64,000 bases of DNA from Armigeres subalbatus. Lineage: Eukaryota; Arthropoda; Insecta; Diptera; Culicidae. The translations under genes and the position numbers were made by a program. Shown here piece after piece: positions 24,374 to 35,237 of this stretch (its first letter is position 1; the number at the start of each line of letters is the position of its first letter). Location: assembly GCF_024139115.2 (NCBI RefSeq), contig NC_085141.1, forward strand, positions 36,028,120 to 36,092,119, in the 5' to 3' direction. The notes under the pieces were generated by a model. That model was not told the origin of the DNA. It searched no databases and saw nothing but the letters and a program-made list of their open reading frames with translations.

Positions 24374-24641
24374 AATGATATGGAAATGCTAATATCATCT
24401 CCCAAACTTGGACGTACATGTTCATGATAGAATTAGAGGCGAAAGTATAGAATTGATAGTTCCGTTAGGATACGGCAGGCATGAAGAATGTTTTTATAGA
24501 AGTCGATTTGAAAGCGAGCGGAGGGCAATATTTGTGATGGCACATATCACGACCTTCCTTCTGCCAAGCTCCCGTATGAAGGGGAGCTTCATGCATGGCA
24601 GAAGGAAGGTCGTGTGATGATATTAGCATTTCCATATCATT
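24374..24641. mobile_element. Two-level palindrome: MITE with an inner 19-bp perfect hairpin
   Basis: The outer 26-bp arms (24374-24399 and 24616-24641) are perfect inverses beginning AATGATATGGAAATGCTAAT. Inside lies a second perfect stem, CACGACCTTCCTTCTGCCA (24548-24566) pairing with 24596-24614, around a loop that contains AGCTCCC...GGGGAGCT. No coding capacity. Confidence 0.75.
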
Positions 24642-25214
24642 ATATATAGTTCTAAAAGTTTCTCGATGATCATAACAGTAGCCAACAATGTAACTAATCC
24701 AATCCGGATATCAAACTTCAAGGTTTTCAACCTAGAGGTCAAAACTAAGACCTGCAGTGTTGACACATTTCGTCTAATTCAGTTGACATGATGAAGTGGA
24801 ATTCTTGATATCTAAAAATATTTCTTCCATAGCCTTTCGGACTTTATAGTAATTTTGTTATGAATTGCGATTTTATCTAATAAGAATGTTCTATTTCTCA
24901 TAGCATATTTCTGGATTTTGGCGCCCCCAAAAGGCTGGCGCCCTTGGCGGGGGCCAACCTGGCCAACCACACGCTACGGCGCTGTCTGAAGGAAATCCTT
25001 CTGGGATTCAAAAGAAAATCGAACAAAATTCTTCAAAGTTCCCGAAGCGAATACTCTCGACATTACGAATCAAATCTACTCGAAATTCCGAAGCGAATTC
25101 TTCGAGGATTCGGGAGAAAATTGTTTCGGTATTCTGAAGCAATTTTTTCTGCGATTCCGAAGAGAGTTCTTTCAAAATACCGAAGCGAGTCCTATGGGGG
25201 AGGTTCCTTCATCA

Positions 25215-25590
25215 GTGCTGCCACCTGGAAAAGTTTAGAGAAAAAGTAGAACCATGGAAATTTGACATGGCATGATATAGAAAATGAGAATTAAAATGTC
25301 TCTAAAACGTTATAGAATTTTTTTTTGTCAAATAATTTTTAGTTTGTGGGGTTAGAAATTCAACAATCTTAAGCATTGATTGCTTTTTCGAAAAAAAAAA
25401 AATATAAAAATCGAGATATCATGTCTATTTTGTGTGCTTTTAAAATTCTAACCCCGTAAATCATTTTTTTTTGAGAAATTTCCTTAATTTTTGTTTTATA
25501 ACAAAAATATACTTCATTTCCTATACCACACCGTGTGAAATTTCAATGATTTTACTTTTTCTCTCGATGACAGCTGGTGGTCTTCTCCTG
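25215..25590. mobile_element. AT-rich MITE with long imperfect inverted arms
   Basis: The left side GAGAAAAAGTAGAACCATGG, AAATTTGACATGG and GGGGTTAGAA are matched in inverted order on the right (TTCTAACCCC, TGTGAAATTTCA, TTACTTTTTCTC). It interrupts the GATTCCGAAGC array. The edges are approximate. Confidence 0.6.
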
Positions 25591-28251
25591 CCCTATTGGG
25601 GTTCTGAATAAAACTCTTCTAATATTCGACAGACAATTCTTTTGGGATTCTGAAGCAAATCCTTCCGTGATTTTGAAACAAATCCTTCTGAAATTCCGGA
25701 GTGAATCATGATGGGATTCGGATGCGAATCCTTTCGAAATTCTGAAGAAAATGTATTCCAAATTCCAAAGCGATTCCTTCTGGGATTTAAAAGAAAATAG
25801 TTTTGTGGTGCCGAAGCAAATTTTTCTGGAATTCCGGAAAGAATCCTTTTAGAATTCTTCTGATGTTCCAAAGAAAGCTCTATAAGGATTTCGAAGCGAA
25901 TCCTTTCGAAATTTCGAAGCAACTCCTTTTGTGACTTAAAACACAATTGTTTTGGGATTCTGAAGCGAGCCCTTTCGAAATTCCGAAAGAAATCCTTCTG
26001 AGATTCCAAAGCAAATCCTTCTGGGATTCGAACAAAATTCTTCAAATATTCCGAAGTGAATACTTTCGACGTTACCGATCAAATCCATTTGACATTCCGG
26101 AGCGAATTTCTATTCTATTTGAAATTCCAAACCAAATCCGAAAGCATATACTTTTGGAATTCTGAATCGAATCCTTTTAGGATTCAAAAGCAAATGGATT
26201 TGAGGTTTTGTCAGAAAACCGAAACTCAAACAAAACTCCAAAAAGATTCCAAAGCGAATACCTTCAACATTACGAATTAAATTTAGTTAAAATTCCGAAG
26301 CGAATCCTTCTGGGGTTCAAAAGAAAATAGTTTTGTGGTGCTGAAGAAAATTCTTCGGAAATTCCAGGGGAAACCCTTTTATAATTCCGAAACAAATTCA
26401 TTTAGAATTCCGGAACGAATCCTTTTGGGATTCTGATCAACATTCTTCTCATGTTTAGAAAAAAGGTGTTTTAGAATTCCGAAACAAATCCTTTTAAAGC
26501 GAAACCTCTCGAAATTTCGAAGCAAATCTATTCGAAATACAGAAACAAACCCTTCTGGAATTCCAATGCAAATCCTAATGGATACCGTAGCGAATCCTTT
26601 CAAAACTCCGTAGTGGATCCACTCGATATTCCGCCGCAAATCTTTCCGAGATTCTCAAGCAATTCCTTCTAGGATTCCGAACAAAATTTTTCAAAGATTT
26701 CGAAGCAAATCCTTTCGATATTGATAATTAAATCCATTCGAAGTTCCGAAGGGAATCCATTCAGCATTTCGAAGCGGCCCTTCTAGGATTTTGAAGTGAA
26801 TCCTTTTGAGATTCTGAATAAAATTCTTCTGATATTCAAAGGAAGCTTTTTTGAGATTCTGAAGAAAATTCTTCTGAGATTTTTTTCTGGTATTCAAGTG
26901 AAAGGTCGTTTAGGATACTAGAACAAATCCTTCTGGGATACCGAGACGCATTCTGATATTCCTAAGGGAAAAATTCTTCAAAGATTCCGAAGTGAATCCT
27001 TTTGCCATTACGAATCAGGTCCTTTCGAAATTCCGAAGCGAATCCTTCTGGAAATCCTAAAGAAATCTATTCAGAAATCAAAACCTTATTTTTTCTAAGA
27101 TTCCTAAGAGAGTCCTTCAAAAATACCGAAACGAATCTTTAAGATTCTGAAGCAAATCCTTCCGAGATTTCGATACAAAACTTTCTGGGATTCCGAAGTA
27201 AATGCTGATGAGATTCCGGAGCGAATCCTTTCTAAATTCCGAAGCAAATCGAGAAATCGATTCAGGATACCGAACCAAATTCCACTGGGATTTTGGAGAG
27301 AATCCATTCAGAATTCCGAAGCATACCCTTCCGGGATCCGAACTATGCGAATTATTTCGAAATTCCGAAGCGAATCTTTTTGGGACTCTGAAGCAAATCT
27401 TTTCGTGAATCGAAAGAAAATTGTTTTGTGATTCTGATGCAAATCCTTCAGGAATTCGAACTGAATTCTTCAAAGATTCCGAAGTGAATTCTTTCGACAT
27501 AATTAATGTGACCAAACGTCCCGCATTTCGCGGGACAGTCCCGCATTTTCACTATTTGTCCCGCGCTGAAAATCGTCCCGCGAAACGTCCCGCATTTAAC
27601 AAATTTCTAGATAATGTCCCGCGAAATAGAGAAAAATAGAATACATAATTAACTATTTCTCAGTATTATTAAAGAAATATTGTTTTTTCAAAATATATGA
27701 TTTTGACTGAAGCAAATGTTTTGTAAGGCACATATGGATCATAGAAGTCAAGATTAAAATGTGCATCTGTGACTCAGACAAAATTATCTATATGGTTTGT
27801 ATTTTATTCAAGCCTTGTAGCAATGTAGGAAGGCTCTAGGATTCCAGGATTTAAATCAGGCGCGAGTCAAACCTCACCACACTCATGTCCCAGAGAATCG
27901 TTTATCGATCATGTTCGACTCGCAATTTGCATCATTGCATGATTTCAACGTGTTCTTCTTCGATGTGTTCATTAAATTAACTTTCTATGCTTAAAACAAT
28001 GGATAGTAAATCTACACATCAAAAAATTAGAATATTGCAGGTGATGTATTTCAATAAAATGACACAAAACCACATGACGTAAACAGAATCGTATATTTTT
28101 CAATGTCAGATGATTTAAAATTACATGTCACGGAACCTAAACACAGCATCCGCTGCAACGCACAAGCAGATAATGACTTGATGCAATGAAATACTTGTTC
28201 AGTGCAAATCGTGGAACCAGTTTTACTTCGATCATCTCTCTTTCAAGAAAC

Positions 28252-28318
28252 GGAGATAGCTGAGTGGTAGCGTGCTGGGCTCTCACTCAGCTGACTTATG
28301 TTCGATTCTCGTTCTGAT
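28252..28318 (+). repeat. tRNA-derived sequence (SINE-like head), plus copy
   Basis: TAGCTGAGTGGTAGCGTGC fits a Pol III A box and GTTCGATTCTC fits a B box, 30-odd bases apart. An anticodon-arm-like CTGGG...CTCAG lies between. The acceptor and T stems do not pair well, so it is a tRNA-derived relic and not a working tRNA. Confidence 0.5.
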
Positions 28319-28608
28319 CAATCAATTTTTTTTGTCAATAAAGTCGTGATGTAAAGTTAAAGTACCATCAATTTTACGTCAAAAATGACGCTCGTATATG
28401 TCGGTGTCACAGCACCTAAAATTACATTATTATTTTTAGGTGCACAGTTCGAACGAAATCTGCAAATTCCCGTTCAAGTAGATGTAACAAATTGACCTCC
28501 GTGTTTAACAACATAAAGTTATAGGTTCATTTAAATTTACACGTGCTGTAATTTATTTGTTTATATTTTTATTGGAAAATAAAAAAATAGTGCCAACATG
28601 GGGAATCG

Positions 28609-28676
28609 AACTTCGATCCGCAGAGTGAGAGCCTATCTCGATAGCCGCTCGAGTATTTCCACTTCTTGAATACGAG
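28609..28676 (-). repeat. tRNA-derived sequence, inverted partner
   Basis: On the minus strand ACTCGAGCGGCTATCGA (A-box-like), GGCTCTCACTC (shared with the plus copy) and GTTCGATTCCCC (B box) follow in tRNA order. It faces the copy at 28252-28318 across about 290 bp. Stem pairing is too weak for a functional tRNA. Confidence 0.45.
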
Positions 28677-29992
28677 CAGATCCAAATAGAACAGGTTAAG
28701 CGTCCTGGTGATTCAGCTACTCTCTAGCAGACTAAACGATAGCTTAAATTTACACGACACGGAATCTCTTCCAAAACGGAACTGTTGGAGATTGAGTTTG
28801 CTGAAAGCATCACAGATTTCTCGTCGGAATAGGCGACAAACGAAGAGTTACAGTGATGAAATGCAGCGCAATAAAGGCTGCTTTGTTTTTATATGTTTCA
28901 TCAACCATTTTGGTTGATGCTTATATGAATAAAATTGATGCCAGCTGCGATTTGATTGAAACGCAATGAAGTTTGTTTTGATTTGTTTTGACAGCAGCGT
29001 GCTGGCTCATCAAGGTTTCTGGTAGAGTCATGTAAAATTAAGATAAACTGAATTGAAATTTCAATTATTTTATCATTTCCATCATAGAACTTGAAATTAT
29101 GGTCTTGTACACATTCTGTTACCGAATTTTACATTCAATTATGAGTTCCGTCGTGTCTAATTTTCATAATATTTTACTGTGTGTGTATACCTTAACGATT
29201 TTTGAAGCGAAATCATTTTTCGGCAAATGAGCAAAACGATGCGATTTTGTGTGAAAATCTTAAGCCTACAGATCCCAAGCGAGTTAGCTCGCGCATGAGG
29301 CTTCGATGATTGAGATTTGAACATTATTCTGCCAACACTGGCCTTATACCATGAATATAATTATCTTCCGTTTGAGTGGATTTTTTTTGTTTAGAGATAA
29401 AACAACTTACGAAAATGTTGCTATGACAGCAGTGCTAAACTTTGTTCTAAAGGGGGTATCAATAGATTACGTACTGAAGCGACGATTTTGTTACTGGGTA
29501 CCAAAGAACACTTATAGCTAACGAAACTGTAATCACCAAAAATCTTAAGTTTTATATTGATTGTTGCTTATATCCTGCAGATTTTGCTTTAATGTATTTA
29601 TTGCTGCCTGATTGCTTGGATTTCCTTCCTTGGAAGGAACGTCCAAAATCCCACTCCATTTAAATTCCATGCGGACCAAAATCTTGCGGAAAATTTACCC
29701 CAGTTGGAAGAACGACCTTCAGAGTGTTGATATTGGATGTCAATAGTAATAGATCCGACAGTTGCATCGTTTAACTTGATGCAAAAATGTGCCCTACAAA
29801 ATGAATATTGTGTTCAAGGTAGCCTCACATTTTGGGAAAATTTTAGGCCGGACTCTGGGCTCCAAGTAATTTGAAATAGGACGGAATTTTTGATGTTCTG
29901 AGCCGAAATCTATTCAGTCTCACCCGTTTGGAAATAAATATTCCTGGAGGCGGAAGCTTCCACCACAATAGACTTTGAAAAATATGATATAA

Positions 29993-30070
29993 TTAACCTT
30001 TTCAAGACGGATGGGTCATATTTGCCCAACGCGCTGGGCATATATGACCCATCCGTCCTGAAAAGGTTAA
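29993..30070. mobile_element. Miniature TTAA-flanked hairpin element (piggyBac-like ends)
   Basis: TTAA borders both sides. Inside, 32-bp arms starting CCTTTTCARGACGGATGGGT pair with two mismatches around a 6-base loop (ACGCGC). The TTAA target and CC-started inverted ends fit piggyBac-type mobilisation. It is nested in the 2968-bp hAT-like element. Confidence 0.75.
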
Positions 30071-32283
30071 TTCTTCATCACAGTATCTACTTTTGTTAGG
30101 TAATTTAGATTATTCAGAAAATAATTTTCGAGATTCGATATCATTGCTCATATCGCAACTAAAAAATAATATTGTAACAAAATTATATACACCAGACGTT
30201 CAACAGCTGAAAGTCCTTTAACTGCAATTCTATTGTTGCAACAGTTTTACAGTTATCGGACAGGGGACCGCTAAACTTCAAAACGATGTGAAACTCAATG
30301 ATAGCTACATTGCGCTGCACATTCAACGTAGGCTTTGACTTCTAAAATGAGTTACCGTTTATCGAACACTAAACCTTGGTTTATTAATAAGTTCTGGGGG
30401 ATTTCTAAAACATATTGAACTATGAACTTCTTTTTGTCCCGCGCTGACACAAAATTTATCTGGTCACATTAGACATAATGAATCAAATCCTTTCAAAATT
30501 CCGAAGCAAATCCTTCTGGAATTCGAAAATAAACCGGTTTTTTAATTCCGAACAAAATTCTTCTGAGATTTTGAAGAGAATCCATTCATAATTTCGAATC
30601 ATATCCTTCCGGAATGCGAAAGCAATTTGTTTTGGGATTAAAATTCAAATGCTTCTGGTTTTCCGATGCGAATCCTTTCGAAATTCTGAAACGAATCCAT
30701 CCTTCTGGGATTCTAAAGCAAATTCTTTCGGGAATCGAAAGAACATTGTTTTGTGGTTTTGAAGCAGAATCTTCTGGGATTCCAAATAAAACTTCAAAAA
30801 GGTTCCATAGCAAATCTTTACAACATTACGAATTAAATCTTCATATCAAATACAAAAGTCAAATGTTTTGGGATTCTGAAGCAAGTTCTTTTAAAATTTC
30901 GAAGAGAATTTTTCGAAAATACCGAAGCGAATTCGTTTGGGATTCTGAATAAAAAAATTCTGATACTCCAAAGGCATTTTTTTGGGATTCTGAAACAAAT
31001 CCTTCCGACATTTCGAAGTAAATCTTTGGAATTCTGAAGTAAATACTGATGGGATTCCGCAGCGAAGCCTTTCGAATTTCCGGAGCAAATCCTTATGTGA
31101 TCAAAAAGATTTTTTTTGTGAGATTCCAAAGCGATTCCATTCAAAACTCCGTAGAGAATCCTTCTGGGATTCGAAAAACAAAGTTTTGTAGTGCTGAATC
31201 AAATTTTTCTGGAATTCCGGAGTGAATTATTTTGGGATTCTGATTAAAATTCTTCTTCTGTTGTTCTTTTGCTCTTTTGAGATTCTGAAGCAAATTTATC
31301 TGGGATTCCGAAGCAAATCCTGGTGGGATTTCGAAGCGAATGCGTTCGAAATTCCGAAACAAATCCTTTAGGGATTCGAAAGTAAATCTTCCTGTGATTC
31401 AAAAGGCAATTGTTTTGAGGTTCTGACGCAAATCCTTCCGAAATTCCGAAACAAATCCTTCTGGGGCTTCCAAGCAAATCACAATGGGAAAACGGAGCGA
31501 ATCCTTTCGAAATTCAGAAGCAAATCAGAGATTCTTTAGCAAACTCTTCCGGAATTCGAAAGAAAATTCAAGCAAAGCCTTCTGGGCTTCCGAACAAGAT
31601 TCTTCGAAGACCCTGGAGCGATTTTCTTTTTATCTATTGCATTTATTTTACAGGATCAGGCGTGTATAACACTTAACGGAGCCAAGATACTTTTTTGATA
31701 TTTACAATTGATATCATTATTATTTACCGTTAGTAAGAGGGAAGGGACATAGACCAAGATACTCGTGAAGCGATTTCTTTCGGCATTGAATCTATTCGAA
31801 ATTCCGAAGCAAATCTTTCAAAGATTCGAAAGATAATTGGTTCAGAATTCCGAACCAAATTCTTTTGGGATTCCGGAGCGAATTAATTCAAAATCCATTC
31901 GGAATTTCGAAGTAAATACTTTTGGGATTCTGAAGCGAAATCGAAAATTTATTTGAGATTGAATCCTTTTGGGATGCTAACAAAATTCTACAAAGATTCC
32001 AAAGCGAATCATTTCAACATAACGTATCAAATGCATACGAAGCAAATCCTTCTGGTATTCGAAAGAAAATTGTTTTGGTATTATAAAGCAAATTCTTCTG
32101 AATTATCGAAGAGAATCCTTTTAAAGTACCGATGGGAATCCTTCAAGAAATCCGAAGAGATTCTTTTTGAGATTCCTAATGAAATTCTTTCAATATTCCA
32201 AAGTCATTTTTTTCGGATTCTGAAGCGGATTCCTCCAGGATTTCGAAACAAATTGTTTAATGATTCCACGGCAAACACTTTTG

Positions 32284-32455
32284 GCGCAGAGAAACATACG
32301 TCTCACTCAACACATGTTCCATCATTCACTTTTTTAACTGTTGATCTAATTTTTTGTTGGTGGCCAATCGGCCACCGATGACACTTCAATTGATTTTGCT
32401 TGTTTTTGACGTTTGCGCATTACCGCCATCTAGTTGCCGTGACGTTTCTCTGTGC
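32284..32455. mobile_element. MITE copy with GCRCAGAGAAAC ends (family member 2)
   Basis: The ends GCGCAGAGAAACATACGTC and its inverse (GACGTTTCTCTGTGC) enclose a body shared with 14706-14925, including CAATCGGCCACCGATG and CCGCCATCTAGTTGCCG. The flanks (CTTTTGG and CTTTGGG) may be a worn target duplication. Confidence 0.75.
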
Positions 32456-32732
32456 CTTTGGGTTTCTGTAGCGAATCCTATTGGGATTCAGAAGAACCGA
32501 ACTCTTCTGTGATTCCGGAGCGAATGTGTGGAGTTCATCCTGACTGTTGGCAAGCGGGAGCCACTTGGAACGTCTTATCGCACTGTTTGTTCACTGAATA
32601 TCACGGACGACACAATCCCCGATTGCTGTGATTGCTGATGATGTGACTCTAAGTAGTGGTTTACAGGCCTACTTCGGGCCTACTTCGATGCTTTCAAAGC
32701 AATTGAATATATGATTTATGTAGTAAATGGCA

Positions 32733-33561
32733 AGTAGGGTAAGACGGTATAATGCGCCCCACTTGGCCAAAACGCCCCCCTTTGATTTCTAGAAAACTAT
32801 AACTAATTAAGGGTCAAAACCAGTTGGTACCTATAAGTATTTGTAAACCCATCATACTATGTGAATGTGGAAGTATTTTTGTATTACACAATGAAAATAA
32901 TAGCAAAATACAAAAAGTTACAGTTTTGATGTAACTTTTCATGTTTGTTTGCTCAATATTATGGAGCGACTCTGGCATACTGTCCGCAAAACTTGCACTG
33001 GAACACTCAGTTGGGCAACAAAATTACTTTTCTCAGTGATTAATATGATATAAAATTGCTTCCATCTTCAAAAATGTAACGATTTTCGAAAACATGTTTC
33101 ACTGGCCAAAACGCCCCAGTGTAGACAGGACGATATGCCCTTACCAACTGGACACAAGCGCAGCGAGCCTGCAGCAGTTGCTTCCAAATTGTATGGAAAA
33201 TATTGAAATGTAATTCACACCTACTTGAACGGACCTATGTTGGTTTTTTAATGTGAAGCGCATAAGGATTTGTAGCCTTTTTTTTATGGGATTGATAAAA
33301 TACCAATGAAGGGCTATTAAACGTCTTTGGTTGAGGTGGGGCGTATTGCCCAGGCACTTTTTAAAATTAATTTTTTCACGACTTTTCAAAAAAGCTTTAT
33401 TACGTGTTATCTGTAATATTTTTATATGACTACTCACGGGCAATGCATTTGCGACTTCCTGGACTACCAAATAACACAAAGTTTGCATAAATTGCGTTGA
33501 AAAGTAAAAAGTTATCAAGGAGTTGCCTTAGGGGGGGCATATTATACCGTCTTACCCTACT
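32733..33561. mobile_element. DNA element with AGTAGGGTAAGACGG ends
   Basis: The ends AGTAGGGTAAGACGGTATAA and TTATACCGTCTTACCCTACT are inverse; subterminal GCGCCCC / GGGGGGGC runs match too. GCCAAAACGCCCC occurs near both the left end and the middle (33103). The 829-bp interior has no transposase; the 125-codon frame at 33141-33518 shows no known motif. Confidence 0.75.
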
Positions 33562-34310
33562 GTTTCACTGCCACACAGAATGCATTCGACATGTTGAAGC
33601 AAATACTTTTGGGTTTGTCAAGCGAATTCTGGGATTAAAAGAAAATGGATTTGAGGTTCTGAAGTAAATCGTTTTTGGCTCCTTTTGTTCAGATTAAATC
33701 CATTTGGCATTCAATCAAACCAAATCCATTTGCCGAATGCTTCTGGGATTCCGGAGCGAAACCATCCAAAGTTCCGAAGCGAATGCGAATCCTTTCAAAA
33801 TTCCGAAGCAAATCCAAAAAAATATTAGGGATTATAACGCAAATTCTTCTGAATAACGTCAGATCACGTCCCCTATGTACTTCAATATTTCTCTACATTG
33901 AGTGTCTCATCTTTGCGTAACGTAATTGAATTAAAAGAAAAACAGGTTTGGTTATACGTTGATTCATACAGTCCAGAAGTAAAATAAGACAGATAACTGA
34001 GAAGTAATAAAAAAAAACATTCACCGCATATACTGCTAAAACCCGAATGATTCTAATCGAACTTTTGAAGATTTTTTTTATAGAATTCTAAAGGCATATC
34101 CCTACTGAAGCTTACATGTATTTCCTTCGGTATTTCAGACGGATTTCCCATCAAAAACCCATCCTTCTGGGCAGCATTTTTATTGCCGTTCCTGACGTAT
34201 ACCAGCCGTTCACATCATAATCCTCCAGGAAATAGTTCCCGTGAACTTTAAACAATCCTTCTGAGAGTTTCTTAATGCAATTCTGGTAATCTACTGAATT
34301 CCGCGAAATA

Positions 34311-34980
34311 CCGTTCTATTTGTCCCCCCCTGAAAAATAATAACTATCTTTATCTTAAATCGACTGAATGGAAATAACTCGGTCTATCAACATAAATGAC
34401 TTTTGTTTGTTAAATTCCAAGAAATTAAAATAGAAAAATATGACCACGGGCTGACTGTCTCGTCGATAAAGATTATAAAAAGAAATATTTGAGAACTTTT
34501 GTTGCGTGAAACGCATTGAAGACTAATCCAATTATAAAATTCTTATTTGTAGGTCGATTTTATCGAAAATTATTGTTGAAAGGTAAATAAATTTGGACAA
34601 TTATGGAGAAAAAGTTTCTACCACGTAATTTACACCAAAGCCTACCAAATAAACGAATTAAAAAAAATGTGCCTGAACCCAAAGCTGATTTACAATACGG
34701 CAACCATTCCATTCGTTACTGCATAAAACAAGTCAGTCATTTCGATATAAATATGATTCTTAAACGACTTTAGCTTTGGTTTAAACATTAAATTCCGTCT
34801 TTGTCTAACGTATTCAAGCTACCCTGAAAATAATACCCTTGATATGTCTCATCATACGCTTCGGCATTCATGGAATATAAATCTCTTAAATACTGGTAAC
34901 ACGGGCTAGCTCTGCAAAATAAAGTCTTGAATTTAAACTACGCAATGTCAACAACCGCTCACTCCTCTCCCACCGCCTGG
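34311..34980 (-). other. Probable 3' flank or UTR of the adenylyl cyclase gene
   Basis: This AT-rich DNA follows the stop codon of the cyclase. I see no good AATAAA signal on the minus strand close to the stop; the nearest AATAAA-like word is near 34175. The end of the transcript therefore cannot be placed. Confidence 0.35.
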
Positions 34981-35237
34981 CTAGTTTTGCTCCTTGACTA
35001 TACCCGGCATCAGGTAGGTCACCATCGTACCCTTGCCCTTGACGTTGATTGTCCCCCTGCAAGTCAGATTGTAGCCCTTGTCCTTGACGATTTCGTACAC
35101 GTCCTCGGTGACCTGAATGTGGTCCATCACCCCAGTGGAGTCCATCCGCGAGGCCACGTTCACCGCGTTGCCCCAGATGTCGTACTGGGGCTTCCGGGTG
35201 CCAATCACTCCGGCCACCACCGGTCCTATGTTAATAC
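34981..35237 (-). CDS. Adenylyl cyclase exon J: C2 end and stop
   Basis: Two bases complete the Gly codon, then 84 codons and [23 protein letters not shown] then [15 protein letters not shown] carries the Asp, Asn and Arg that select ATP and stabilise the transition state. [20 protein letters not shown] closes the domain. The last residues are IVKEQN, a short C-terminus as in most membrane cyclases. The acceptor is CTTCAACAG. Confidence 0.95.

Larger units (their letters stand above)
15552..24984. mobile_element. hAT-like composite insertion, 9.4 kb, TSD TCTGAAGG
   Basis: The left end CAGAGCCGTAGCGTGGTCTT and the right end (read inward) CAGCGCCGTAGCGTGTGGTT are inverted copies. Both continue into a GCGCCCTTGGCG motif. 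The exact 8-bp duplication TCTGAAGG flanks it at 15544-15551 and 24985-24992, as expected for hAT transposition. No transposase remains. The interior is mostly later insertions: a foldback element, an ORF1-only retroposon and two palindromic elements. Removing it rejoins the GATTCCGAAGC array. Confidence 0.85.
27504..30471. mobile_element. hAT-like element, 2968 bp, TSD GACATAAT
   Basis: The ends TAATGTGACCA and TGGTCACATTA are exact inverses, with GTCCCGC-rich subterminal repeats on both sides (many copies at 27518-27620, one at 30436-30443). An exact 8-bp duplication GACATAAT lies at 27496-27503 and 30472-30479. Removing the element restores a continuous GATTCCGAAGC array. No transposase is detectable. 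It holds an inverted pair of tRNA-like sequences and a mini hairpin element. Confidence 0.88.
24985..34310. repeat. Degenerate GGATTCCGAAGCGAATCC minisatellite, interrupted
   Basis: Units of roughly 22-26 bp (GGGATTCCGAAGCGAATCC, TTTCGAAATTCCGAAGC) run through 24993-27495, 30480-32280, 32458-32520 and 33590-34300. They are split by at least four transposons. The unit core GGATTC-CGAAGC-GAATCC is self-complementary. Divergence between neighbouring units is high, so the array is old. Short arginine/phenylalanine-rich frames on both strands are repeat by-products. Confidence 0.85.

Noticed and set aside
28252..28318. Functional tRNA gene
   Set aside because: A and B boxes are recognisable, but the acceptor and T stems do not pair and the anticodon loop has the wrong length.
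24993..34300. Many 60-150-codon frames rich in RIPEGFASES or similar
   Set aside because: Repeat-derived peptides of the GATTCCGAAGC array, present on both strands.
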